Positions 47,890 through 56,578 of a DNA stretch of 64,000 bases are shown piece by piece. The DNA is from Nitrosopumilus ureiphilus. GTDB lineage: Archaea; Thermoproteota; Nitrososphaeria; Nitrososphaerales; Nitrosopumilaceae. The notes beneath the pieces were generated by a model. The model did no database searches. It was not told the DNA's origin and saw only the letters and a program-made list of their open reading frames with translations. Positions within the stretch are counted from its first letter, which is position 1. Each line of letters opens with the position of its first letter. Made by a program: the position numbers and the translations under genes. Location of the stretch: the NCBI RefSeq assembly GCF_013407185.1, contig NZ_CP026995.1, positions 2,086,954 to 2,150,953 of the forward strand. The letters are read 5' to 3'.

Positions 47890-48507
47890 GTGGTGTTGGA
47901 TAAAAGTCCTGAGTTGATTTTAGATAATAATTTGGCACATATTAAAAATGAATTTGAGCTGAACATACCAAGTTTAGTTTTATGCTCTGAGCCTTTTCAC
48001 AAGATAGAATTTCTTTATAGATTAATGAATTCTATTGAAAATCAAATAGTCTTTGTAGATATGGATTTGCTTTATACAGGATATGTTGAATCTGGCATGA
48101 TCCCAAAAAAAAATAATGTAATGATTTTTCATCCAGAAAAGGAAAATTGGGAAGAAAAATTAACTGAAATTATCTCCAAAGTTTCAAAAGAGAAATTTTT
48201 AGTTGTGATTGATTCATTTAATGGGGTTTACAATATGTTTGATGATCTTGAATCTGCAAGATTTGTCAATTCATGTATTATGTTGCTATCATCTCTTGCA
48301 AATCAAATAGGTTCATCAGTTATTGTCACTGGAATGGCAAGAAAGAAAGAAAATGTTGGATGGGTAATATCACCAGGGGGAAAACAGATCATAAAATCGG
48401 AAAAAACAGGTGTCTATTTTATTAAAAAAAATCAAAACGATCTGATTTTTACTACTTTAGAGGGAATTGATCGCAAAGCATTCAAAATAGAACACGAGAA
48501 TATTTAG
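47890..48507 (+). CDS. RecA/KaiC-fold protein lacking a P-loop
   Basis: 205 residues that read like a KaiC/RadA core without its nucleotide loop. A Walker B-like strand is FLVVIDSFNGVYNMFD, with QIVFVDMDLLY before it and SSVIVTGMARKK after. Where Walker A would sit there is LCSEPFHKIEFL, so no GK(T/S). Such degenerate members often act as partner or regulatory subunits. The start is a GTG at 47890, divergent from the aminotransferase by 23 bases. Family placement is tentative. Confidence 0.58.
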   Translation: MVLDKSPELILDNNLAHIKNEFELNIPSLVLCSEPFHKIEFLYRLMNSIENQIVFVDMDLLYTGYVESGMIPKKNNVMIFHPEKENWEEKLTEIISKVSKEKFLVVIDSFNGVYNMFDDLESARFVNSCIMLLSSLANQIGSSVIVTGMARKKENVGWVISPGGKQIIKSEKTGVYFIKKNQNDLIFTTLEGIDRKAFKIEHENI

Positions 48508-48523
48508 CAGTAATGCGATCATG

Positions 48524-48563
48524 TTTTAAACGCCGTTATAAGATTTGAAACGCCGTTATAAGA
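48524..48563. repeat. Two tandem copies of a 16-base direct repeat, 20-base period
   Basis: AAACGCCGTTATAAGA occurs at 48528-48543 and again at 48548-48563, exactly 20 bases apart (about two helical turns), starting 52 and 32 bases upstream of the TATA-like TTATATTAAG of the ferredoxin gene. It is more GC-rich than its surroundings. The spacing places both copies on one face of the DNA, typical of a tandem regulator site. No match is known to me. Confidence 0.55.
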
Positions 48564-48580
48564 CGAAATTTTTAGGCAAG

Positions 48581-48590
48581 TTATATTAAG
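48581..48590 (+). promoter_or_regulatory. TATA-like element of the ferredoxin gene
   Basis: TTATATTAAG is centred about 30 bases before the ATG at 48615, just downstream of the tandem repeats. It supports transcription starting near 48610 and the ATG at 48615 over an in-frame TTG at 48603. Confidence 0.5.
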
Positions 48591-48614
48591 AACAATTCAA
48601 GATTGAATTCTGTT

Positions 48615-48914
48615 ATGCCAGTAGGAATTATTCCAGACATCAGCGAACAAATGTGTATCGGATGTGCACTATGTGTAGAAATCTGTACAACATTAGGTCC
48701 AGATGTCCTTAGAGTAAAACCAGTTGAAGGCTGGAAGAGAGGTAAAGCATTTGTTTTCTACCCAGAAAGATGTATTTCTGATGGTGCATGCATAGGTGTA
48801 TGCCCAACAAAAGCAATCTTTTGGATGAGACCAATGGACTTTACTGTTGGACAACCAGTTCCACTCTACAAGAACTCAGTCTTCGTCAAAGGTTGGACTG
48901 AATTAATCGATTAG
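48615..48914 (+). CDS. Dicluster ferredoxin with an Asp-substituted cluster motif
   Basis: 99 residues from the ATG at 48615. The first cluster site is CIGCALCVEIC (C-x2-C-x2-C-x3-C). The second is CISDGACIGVCP: an Asp stands where the second Cys of C-x2-C should be, as in some archaeal ferredoxins whose [4Fe-4S] has an Asp ligand or becomes [3Fe-4S]. An Arg/Lys-rich loop (EGWKRGKAFVFYPERC) lies between. It carries electrons in the cytosol. It has richer codon choice than its neighbours, fitting high expression. Confidence 0.92.
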   Translation: MPVGIIPDISEQMCIGCALCVEICTTLGPDVLRVKPVEGWKRGKAFVFYPERCISDGACIGVCPTKAIFWMRPMDFTVGQPVPLYKNSVFVKGWTELID

Positions 48915-48949
48915 ATTAATTCATCAATTTTTAATTTCTTTTTATTATT

Positions 48950-49942
48950 TTAGATTTTAACAGCACCAGGCTTTTCGTGTGAAATATTTGGTTTTTTCTT
49001 TAACCAAATCATTGCTCCAATAAACAAAACACCAGGAACAAGAATAATGAACAGCATTAATTCGTAATAAGTTGTAAGTCTTTGAGCAGGTTTTATGTGA
49101 TAGGTTTCATGAGATGTTCTTTCTGGATTGTCATAAACTGCAGTAGTAAAATCAACTGATCTTTGTTCTTTACTTTCTATATTTCCAAATACAGTGACAC
49201 TTTCTTCAGCGAAGATAGAAGGTGTGTGAATTCCTTCTATCCTTATTATGATTGAACCTGAATCGCTAAAGACAAAATTTCTATAATCACCACCAATTTG
49301 ACTTAGTCCTTCATCTCGGAAAATCTCTTTTCCATTTTGAAATATAACAAAATTGTATTTCATTTCTGCAAGATTAGAATTTGTTTGAGGATCATAGAAT
49401 TGATATACAAATTGTATTTTTTCATGAGTTTTAATCACAGGTGGATCCCATGATAGGTTAACTTCTAAGGCTAAATCTGGAGTGTATTGTAATAGTGGAA
49501 ATTCTATTTTTGCACCAGTTGCATCATGAGGATAGTCTGGAATTGCTTTTTCAATAATTAGAACGCCTTCCATCCAAGGGTGAATGGTACAATAATATGA
49601 AAAAGTGCCAGATTCTTCAAATTTGTAAGACCATGATTCTCCTGGCATGAATCTGCCACTATCAAAAATTCCGTTAGGAGTTCCAAAATTATCACTCATC
49701 CATCCAAATCTTCCTGAACCCTCTCCACTGGTAACTGTATGACCTTCTTTGTCATCATTATACCAGGTAATTGTATCACCAACTGTAGCGTATAGTTGTG
49801 GTGGATCATACCATACTTCAGCAGGAGTATTTAATTCAGGATTATACGCTCCCAGTGGAATATCAATTATGTATTCATCTGCATATGCAATAGAGGCTGA
49901 GGCTAAAATTGCTAAAATTGCTGAGAAAATTAAAAATTTCAC
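48950..49942 (-). CDS. Membrane-anchored blue copper (plastocyanin-like) protein
   Basis: 330 residues. A signal peptide (about 1-21) precedes a cupredoxin domain (about 25-130) with a type 1 copper set: His in DKEGHTVTSGEG, and Cys, His and Met in YYCTIHPWMEG. A second beta domain follows (about 140-260), then a C-terminal transmembrane helix (LMLFIILVPGVLFIGAMIW) and a basic tail. It is outside the cell, facing the pseudo-periplasm, and probably carries electrons; many such proteins occur in ammonia-oxidising archaea. It converges with the ferredoxin gene. Confidence 0.9.
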   Translation of the reverse strand: MKFLIFSAILAILASASIAYADEYIIDIPLGAYNPELNTPAEVWYDPPQLYATVGDTITWYNDDKEGHTVTSGEGSGRFGWMSDNFGTPNGIFDSGRFMPGESWSYKFEESGTFSYYCTIHPWMEGVLIIEKAIPDYPHDATGAKIEFPLLQYTPDLALEVNLSWDPPVIKTHEKIQFVYQFYDPQTNSNLAEMKYNFVIFQNGKEIFRDEGLSQIGGDYRNFVFSDSGSIIIRIEGIHTPSIFAEESVTVFGNIESKEQRSVDFTTAVYDNPERTSHETYHIKPAQRLTTYYELMLFIILVPGVLFIGAMIWLKKKPNISHEKPGAVKI

Positions 49943-50090
49943 ATTTTAGAATCGTTAATTCATTAATTAAATACTTGATGTAATTTCCATCAATGAGAAG
50001 TGATTATCAAGTTAAAAAAAAATTCTTAGGTACAGCATACACAAGAATCTTAGAAGCCTTGATATTCATATAAAATTAACATAGAGTAAA

Positions 50091-51860
50091 ATGTCGATTT
50101 CATTTAATCTTGGTAAAAAACTAATCTTACTGGTACTAATTGTATCAGTTGTCACTCTTTCAATTACAGGATTTCTTAGTTTCAATTATGCTGATCAAAT
50201 TCTAAAACAAAGAGCCGCAGATCAACTACTTGGAGAATCAACAGTACGTGGAGATACACTTAGGCTTCTTTTTGAATCAAGAATTGAGCAAAATAATATT
50301 CTTGCAAGTGATCCAATGATTCAACTTTTAATTTCAGAAATGAATCAATCATCTGAAAACGAATTTCAAGAATTAAAAGAAAATAATCGTAGAGATTTCT
50401 TAATTCAAGTTCAAGCATTTCAAGAACTAATTGGGTTTTCCATAGGATTTGAAGATGTAAAAATAATTGGCGCCAATGGAAAAGTTTTCTTTTCTCTAGG
50501 AGGAAAGATTGATGAAGATTTTACTGAAAACCCATTTTTTAAAAGAGGATTAATAGAATCTTTTACTGAATTTGAACCAGTTGAATCTGGTAAGAAAATG
50601 GTTGTAGTTTCACCAGTTTTTGCTGATGATAGTAAAAAAGGCGACGAACCTATAGGGGTAATAATTTCAAGAATGAGAACAGCTTCTATTGATAATGTTT
50701 TGATTAATAGAAGCGGTTTAGGAGAAACAGGAGAAGTATACATTGTAAGCGATCAGTTTTTGATGTTATCCGAGTCTAGATTTTTTGAAGATGCAGTATT
50801 TTCACAAAAAGTAGATACTTTGGGAGTTCAAAAATGCTTCAATGAAGGAGAAGAGTATGTAGGATTCTACAAAGATTACAGAGGAATCCCAATTTTAGGA
50901 TCATCTTATTGTGCAGATGATTTAGGGATTGTTTTGCTAGTAGAAATTGACGAATCAGAAGTAGAAAAACCAATAATAATTCTACAAGAGAGAATTCTTC
51001 AAACAGGAATAGTAATTACGATAGTAATGGGAATTGTTGCTTTTGTAATATCAAAATCCCTTTCAAGACCACTAATTAAATTGAAAAATGCTGCCAATAA
51101 AATTTCAAGTGGAGACTTTGATGTAAGAACCAAAATTGAGACAGGAGATGAAATTGGGGAGTTATCTCATGCATTTAATTCAATGGCACAAAAGCTACAA
51201 GAGTCATTAATTGAAATTAAACAGAAAGAAGAAGTCATCAAACAGCTTGAGGGCAACATGTTGTTGAAATTTTCTCAGCATGAACAAAATGATTGTGTTG
51301 GAGTGATTGACATGTCAGATTCAACTAGAATATCATCTAAATTATCTGATCAGGATGTCACCAAATTGTATGAAATATTTCTAAACTTTATGGCAAAAAT
51401 TATTCAGGAATACAATGGTCAAGTAGTAAAAAATATTGGAGATGCTCTAATGTTTAGATTTGCAAATGTCGATATCAAAGATGAAAAAGTATTGAAAAAC
51501 ATCTTAGAATGTTCCTTATCTATGATAGAGTCTCATGGTAAATTACAAGAGCAACTCAAAGCAGAGAATATGCCTCAATTAGATTACAAGATCAGTTTAA
51601 CATTTGGTTCTGTTAAAGTAGCTGAGAGTACTACTTCTAATATTAGTGATATTTTTGGTCCAACAGTAAATCGATGTTTTAAGATTAATTCACTTTGTCC
51701 GAAAAATAGCTTGGTAATTGGTGAGAATATGTATAAAATTTCAAAGAAGTTTGATGAATATGATTTTATTGAATTATGTGTCATTGAACTAAAGCAGAAA
51801 TATGATTACAATGTTTTTGAAGTTAAAAGAAAAGGATTAGATGGGTTTGGAAAGAAATAA
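50091..51860 (+). CDS. Membrane receptor with HAMP and class III nucleotide cyclase domain
   Basis: 589 residues. Helix 1 (about 11-30), an extracytoplasmic Cache-like sensor (about 31-300) with two Cys (QKCFNEGEE, GSSYCADDLG), helix 2 (about 305-325), HAMP (about 327-380), a coiled coil, and a C-terminal cyclase homology domain. The cyclase shows DMSDSTRIS and GDALMFRF, with two metal-binding Asp, and Lys in VVKNIGD. The transition-state pair N-x3-R appears as VNRCFK (Asn with Lys in place of Arg), so activity needs testing. It would link an outside signal to a cyclic nucleotide. Confidence 0.85.
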   Translation: MSISFNLGKKLILLVLIVSVVTLSITGFLSFNYADQILKQRAADQLLGESTVRGDTLRLLFESRIEQNNILASDPMIQLLISEMNQSSENEFQELKENNRRDFLIQVQAFQELIGFSIGFEDVKIIGANGKVFFSLGGKIDEDFTENPFFKRGLIESFTEFEPVESGKKMVVVSPVFADDSKKGDEPIGVIISRMRTASIDNVLINRSGLGETGEVYIVSDQFLMLSESRFFEDAVFSQKVDTLGVQKCFNEGEEYVGFYKDYRGIPILGSSYCADDLGIVLLVEIDESEVEKPIIILQERILQTGIVITIVMGIVAFVISKSLSRPLIKLKNAANKISSGDFDVRTKIETGDEIGELSHAFNSMAQKLQESLIEIKQKEEVIKQLEGNMLLKFSQHEQNDCVGVIDMSDSTRISSKLSDQDVTKLYEIFLNFMAKIIQEYNGQVVKNIGDALMFRFANVDIKDEKVLKNILECSLSMIESHGKLQEQLKAENMPQLDYKISLTFGSVKVAESTTSNISDIFGPTVNRCFKINSLCPKNSLVIGENMYKISKKFDEYDFIELCVIELKQKYDYNVFEVKRKGLDGFGKK

Positions 51861-51908
51861 TCCTAATTAATAGAATTTCCTTTTGTGATTTAGAAAAATG
51901 TGAATTAG

Positions 51909-53060
51909 TTAATTTTTTGAAAAACTAAATTTTGATTTCCAACTACTTTGTTTTTTAGATGGTTTTTTTGAGAGATTATCTAGCATATCATAAGTAATTG
52001 TAAATCCATGTCCTACTAATGTATCATCTTTTCCATAATTTTCCTTATTGAGCACAAACTCATCAGCTAAATCTCTAATTTTTTTGGTTTTTAGATCAAA
52101 CAATCTAATTTTTTTGCCATTTTCAAGTTTGATTATTGCATCACCACTTAATCCTTGAATTGAAAAGTTTTCAAAAAATCGAATTAAACCACCTTGTTTC
52201 AATTCAATTATAGAATCATATGTGAATTTTCCCCCATAGATCAAAATTTCACGCGCAGAGATTTTTACATCATCTTCTACATTAAGAACAATAACAGAAT
52301 CGGCCTCAACAGATACTGTATTTACAAGATTTTCAGCAATAACTTTTCCTTTAGGAGCTGAAATGTGTGTTCTATGCTCTTGAATTTGAAATATCCCAAC
52401 TTTTCCGTCCGGATCTTCTACTCTGAACTTTCTACCAAAAATATTTCCAACTATAATGTTTCCATTATCTACAATAATTGTAGCACCATTATCAATTCTG
52501 TATTTATTTTCTATAGGATCAATAAATTTGAAATCTCCTGAAGTGAGATGAATGTTTGTTTTAAATTCCTGCGTCCATGATGGACTTGTAATACTTCCTT
52601 GCATGATTACTGAACCATTGTAAGTTAGATTTCCAGCCATGAAATTTCCTTTAATTGATAATGCACCATTTGCTTTTCGTTCAAGTTCAATTTCTCCAAG
52701 AGTTTTTGATCCAAACAGTCTTGTTCCAGTAGTATTTGATCTGTTCAAAGCTGCGGCCCATTCTTCAGCAGTTTTCATTTCTTTTGATAATTCTTGACCT
52801 AAGATCTGATTTTTTCTTCTAATATCAGCTTCAGAATCACCAGAATACACTCTTGAATTTTTTATTTTTTCAATATCTGTATCAGGATATTTTTTACCAA
52901 TTTTGAGATCTTCATATGCTTGTTTAATTTTGATAAATTGATCGTTTTCTCCTCCACGATCTGAATGATATTGAAGAGCTAATCGTCTAAAGGCATCTCT
53001 AATTTCCTTCTCTGTAGAGCCTTCCACTATTCCTAAAATATCATAATTACTTTCCACCAT
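51909..53060 (-). CDS. J-domain protein with a beta-solenoid-like C-terminal region
   Basis: 383 residues. A J-domain occupies about 4-60 (YDILGIVEGSTEKEIRDAFR and the following helix III). Its HPD tripeptide reads HSD in ALQYHSDRGG, which should weaken DnaK stimulation. After a helical linker, about 250 residues of short beta-strands repeat the pattern G-x-N/D-hydrophobic with many Gly and Asn (TYNGSVIMQGS, VDNGNIIVGNIFGRKF), resembling a bactofilin-like or pectate-lyase-like solenoid. No Cys-rich zinc finger region is present. The role is unknown. Confidence 0.8.
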   Translation of the reverse strand: MVESNYDILGIVEGSTEKEIRDAFRRLALQYHSDRGGENDQFIKIKQAYEDLKIGKKYPDTDIEKIKNSRVYSGDSEADIRRKNQILGQELSKEMKTAEEWAAALNRSNTTGTRLFGSKTLGEIELERKANGALSIKGNFMAGNLTYNGSVIMQGSITSPSWTQEFKTNIHLTSGDFKFIDPIENKYRIDNGATIIVDNGNIIVGNIFGRKFRVEDPDGKVGIFQIQEHRTHISAPKGKVIAENLVNTVSVEADSVIVLNVEDDVKISAREILIYGGKFTYDSIIELKQGGLIRFFENFSIQGLSGDAIIKLENGKKIRLFDLKTKKIRDLADEFVLNKENYGKDDTLVGHGFTITYDMLDNLSKKPSKKQSSWKSKFSFSKN

Positions 53061-53161
53061 ATTTTACACCATCAAAATTAAATTTTCATATTCCTTATAC
53101 TTGTAGGTTATTACATACAGAATATCAAGGATCTGAAAAAATGAAAAAAGTTTGAAATGAA

Positions 53162-53584
53162 CTATTTTACTACTAATACAGGAATCTTTGTTTTGTGCAT
53201 GACATAATTTGAGGTACTTCCAAGGAATGTTTCCTTAGCTCCACCTACGCCTCTTGCGCCAATAACTATCATGTCAAATTTTCCGTTTTGTGCAAATTTG
53301 ACAATTTCAGATCCGGTATGACCACCGCCAGTTTTGTATTTGAACGTGGCACCAGCCTTTTGAGCTCTATTCATTGCAGGACCAATTGCTTTGACAGCTT
53401 TTTTCTGTGCTTCATCTTTCATTTTTTGTGTATATTTTATTCCTGCTGTTATTGGTAAATGAAATACATAGAATCCAGTGATTTCAGCATTACCACCTTT
53501 TGCAATTTCAATTGCTCTATCTAATCCTCTAATTGAGTTTGCAGAACCATCAAGAGGTACCAGAATTTTATTGAATTTAGCCAT
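53162..53584 (-). CDS. Universal stress protein (UspA family)
   Basis: 140 residues. The fold is N-terminal KILVPLDGSANSIRGLDRAI and C-terminal nucleotide-binding MIVIGARGVGGAKETFLGSTSNYV, which has the G-x2-G-x9-G-S/T pattern of ATP-binding members. It should dimerise and bind ATP; family roles include stress tolerance and regulation of membrane transporters. The CBS-domain and transporter cluster begins 123 bases away on the other strand. The gene stands alone. Confidence 0.92.
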   Translation of the reverse strand: MAKFNKILVPLDGSANSIRGLDRAIEIAKGGNAEITGFYVFHLPITAGIKYTQKMKDEAQKKAVKAIGPAMNRAQKAGATFKYKTGGGHTGSEIVKFAQNGKFDMIVIGARGVGGAKETFLGSTSNYVMHKTKIPVLVVK

Positions 53585-53707
53585 GTTTCAAATTCAGAAC
53601 CTTCCAATATAAAAAGAGTCATTATTTTCAATGTTGAAATTGTAAAATATAATCAAAATTGAAAATTATACTTTAGTTTTTATACAAAAAACCTATCAAA
53701 AAAAGAA

Positions 53708-54538
53708 TTGTCAATATCACAAATAGCAAACAAACCGATTTCAATTCTAAAAAATTCAACAATTTCAGATGCAATTAGAATGCTATTGAATACAAAAATT
53801 AGCAGGTTAATTGTTATTGATGATGGAAAACATGTTGGAATAATCACAGAGAAAGACATAGGATTGTTTTTATTTTCAGAAACTTCAATGCAGGGACTTG
53901 ATGACATACCTATTACTAAAATTATGAAACCAATAGAGTTTGTAGATCAGGAATTAAATCACAAAGATTCAGCGAAAATTATGGTTGAAAAAGGAATTAG
54001 CTCATTAGCAGTTGGAGAAAATGGGGAGGTTAGAGGAATTATTACAAAAAGCGATTTAATATCATTTGTTGCTCAAAACTTTTCAGGTAAAAAGAAAGTT
54101 GTAGACTTTATGACTCATGATTATGAATTTACTCATACTGCTGCTCCGTTGTATAAAGTTGTAAGGAAAATGTTAGAAAAAAAGATCTCAAGAATTATTG
54201 TGAAAAATCAAAATGAAGAAGCAGTTGGAATTATATCGTTTAGAGATTTATTTAGAATTTCAATAGAACTTGGTAGTGAAGAGGATTATTCTGGATTTAA
54301 TCTTTCACAGAACATTAGACGGGGATTTCTATCTGAAGAGGGATTTGGAAATATTTCTTTGGCAAGAGATGTAATGACTAAAGGATTAATCACTGTAAAA
54401 TTTAATGAAGATTTAGGCGTAGCATGTGAAATTCTCTTGGAAAATAATGTTAGTGGTTTAGTTGTTCTTGATGGCAATGATAGTATTTCAGGAATTTTTA
54501 GTAAGACTGATGTAACAAGAGCTCTTGCATCAATATGA
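53708..54538 (+). CDS. Protein with four CBS domains
   Basis: 276 residues made of two tandem CBS pairs. The domains begin near [56 protein letters not shown], and [19 protein letters not shown]. The usual GI(I/V)T(D/E)KD loops appear as [30 protein letters not shown] and [13 protein letters not shown] pairs bind adenine nucleotides or SAM and gate partner proteins. Its stop overlaps the VIT-family gene ATG by four bases, so it probably modulates that transporter. Start is a TTG. Confidence 0.9.
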   Translation: MSISQIANKPISILKNSTISDAIRMLLNTKISRLIVIDDGKHVGIITEKDIGLFLFSETSMQGLDDIPITKIMKPIEFVDQELNHKDSAKIMVEKGISSLAVGENGEVRGIITKSDLISFVAQNFSGKKKVVDFMTHDYEFTHTAAPLYKVVRKMLEKKISRIIVKNQNEEAVGIISFRDLFRISIELGSEEDYSGFNLSQNIRRGFLSEEGFGNISLARDVMTKGLITVKFNEDLGVACEILLENNVSGLVVLDGNDSISGIFSKTDVTRALASI

Positions 54539-55218
54539 AATGGTATTTCGATGATTTTGTTTATGGCTCAATTGATGGTGCTGTAACAACTTTTGCTATA
54601 GTTGCAGGAGTAGTTGGAGCATCATTATCTCCAGGAATTATTTTAATTTTAGGATTTGCAAATTTATTTGCAGATGGATTTTCAATGGCCACTGCAAATT
54701 ATCAAGCATCAAAGGCAAGAAATGAATTTGTTCAAATGAAGAGGAGACAAGAAGAATGGGAGATTGATAATCTAGCAGAACAAGAAAGAAACGAGATAAG
54801 AGAGATTTATAGAGAAAAGGGATTCAAAGATGAATTATTAGAAGATGTTGTACGAATTATCACATCTAGAAGAAAAGTTTGGATAGATACCATGATGAAA
54901 GAAGAGTTAGGGCTAATCGAGGATGAAAGGAATCCATTTGATAGTTCTGTTAGTACTTTTGTTGGTTTTAATATCATTGGACTAATTCCATTAATTCCAT
55001 TCATGATCTTTATGATGATTGGAATTGATCCAAATTCAGAAGCTTTTACTTATTCTACAGTATCGGTTCTCGCTGCATTTTTTCTAGTAGGAATGATTAA
55101 AGGAAAAATTGTTAAAAAATCAATGATGCGTTCAGGAATTATAACATTAATCATTGGCGGTATTGCAGCAAGTGTTGCATATATGGTAGGACATGGATTA
55201 AATTTTCTGGTTTCTTAG
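54535..55218 (+). CDS. VIT1/CCC1-family Fe/Mn transporter-like protein
   Basis: 227 residues. Transmembrane helices at about 8-28 and 35-50 start the VIT-type fold ([18 protein letters not shown] and [17 protein letters not shown]). A charged cytosolic metal-binding loop (about 60-125, rich in Glu) separates them from three C-terminal helices. FADGFSMA is the family motif. The fold moves Fe2+ or Mn2+ across a membrane against protons. It is translationally coupled to the upstream CBS gene by four bases and followed 12 bases on by an amino acid permease. Confidence 0.88.
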   Translation: MKWYFDDFVYGSIDGAVTTFAIVAGVVGASLSPGIILILGFANLFADGFSMATANYQASKARNEFVQMKRRQEEWEIDNLAEQERNEIREIYREKGFKDELLEDVVRIITSRRKVWIDTMMKEELGLIEDERNPFDSSVSTFVGFNIIGLIPLIPFMIFMMIGIDPNSEAFTYSTVSVLAAFFLVGMIKGKIVKKSMMRSGIITLIIGGIAASVAYMVGHGLNFLVS

Positions 55219-55229
55219 GTTAGCGATAA

Positions 55230-56534
55230 ATGTCTGAATTAAAGCGGCACATGGGACTCTTTCATCTTACCATGTATGGTGTGGGTTTGATTCTGGGTGC
55301 AGGCATCTATGTCTTAATTGGAGAAGCTGTAGGTATTGCAGGAGATTCTGTATGGATTGCATTTGCATTAGGATCAATAGTTGCATTGTTTGCAGGATTA
55401 AGTTATGCTGAATTATCATCAGTATTTCCAAAAGCTGCTGCAGAATATGTTTTCATTAAAAATGCATTTAAAAATAATTTTTTTGCATTTATAATAGGAT
55501 GGTTAACTGCAATCACATCAATAATTACTGCTGCAACAGTGGCATTAGGGTTTGGTGGGTATTTTGCTGAATTTGTAGATATTCCGATTATTACTTCTGC
55601 TATGGGTTTGTTAATTATTCTTTCAATTGTAAATTTTGTAGGAATTAGAGAGTCATCGTGGACTAATACTATTTTTACGATAATTGAAGCTTCAGGATTA
55701 ATACTGATAATTATTATTGGCTTTACATTTAGTAGTCCAGAACCTGTAAATTATCTTGAAAGTCCATCTGGATTTACTGGAATTGCTATTGCGTTTGTCT
55801 TGATATTTTTTGCATTTATTGGATTTGAAGATATGGCAAATATTGCTGAAGAAGTGAGAAAACCTAGAAAAACAATTCCTAGAGCAATAATTTTATCAGT
55901 TTTAATATCTGGGATAATATACATTCTAGTTTCATTAGCTGTAGTACGAGTTGTAAATTGGGAAGAACTTGCAACTTCAGCTGCTCCAATAGCACTAGTA
56001 GCTGAAAGGGGATTAGGTTCAGAAGCACATATTTTACTTTCATCAATTGCTCTTTTTGCCATAACAAATACTGTTTTGATTACACTTGTTGCAGGCTCTA
56101 GAATGTTTTATGGAATGGCAAGAGAAAAAGTATTTCCATCAATATTAGGAAAAATTCATTTTAAAACAAAAACTCCTTGGATTGCAGTTTTTATGATTCT
56201 GATAATTTCATTGGCTTTTACATTAATTGGGGATATTGTAATTGTTGCAAACATTACAGTTTTTGCAATTGTGATAACTTTTGCTGCAGTAAATTTGGCA
56301 GTTATTGTTTTACGTTATACAGAACCTGATATGGAACGAAAATTCAGAATTCCTATAAATATTGGTAAATTCCCAATTCTTCCGCTATTTGGATTAGGGA
56401 TTTCAATCTATATGGGATTTCAATTTGAAATAGAGGTTGTGCTTGTAGGATTGGTAATTATTGGAATTGGTGCAGTTTTCTACAAGATTTCTAAAAATTC
56501 CACAACTAAATCCAGTAATATATCTCAAATTTGA
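55230..56534 (+). CDS. APC-family amino acid permease
   Basis: 434 residues, about 12 transmembrane helices. Family landmarks are the start MYGVGLILGAGIYVLIG (helix 1 unwound Gly-rich segment), VFPKAAAEYVFIKNAF, and FFAFIGFEDMANIAEEVRKP (helix 6 region). It takes up or exchanges amino acids or polyamines by proton or sodium coupling; the substrate cannot be set. It is 12 bases after the VIT gene and 44 bases before the antiporter gene, all on the same strand. Confidence 0.92.
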   Translation: MSELKRHMGLFHLTMYGVGLILGAGIYVLIGEAVGIAGDSVWIAFALGSIVALFAGLSYAELSSVFPKAAAEYVFIKNAFKNNFFAFIIGWLTAITSIITAATVALGFGGYFAEFVDIPIITSAMGLLIILSIVNFVGIRESSWTNTIFTIIEASGLILIIIIGFTFSSPEPVNYLESPSGFTGIAIAFVLIFFAFIGFEDMANIAEEVRKPRKTIPRAIILSVLISGIIYILVSLAVVRVVNWEELATSAAPIALVAERGLGSEAHILLSSIALFAITNTVLITLVAGSRMFYGMAREKVFPSILGKIHFKTKTPWIAVFMILIISLAFTLIGDIVIVANITVFAIVITFAAVNLAVIVLRYTEPDMERKFRIPINIGKFPILPLFGLGISIYMGFQFEIEVVLVGLVIIGIGAVFYKISKNSTTKSSNISQI

Positions 56535-56578
56535 TTTTTAAAATTAGTTTTAATAATTCAATTCAATCTTAATGGTCA

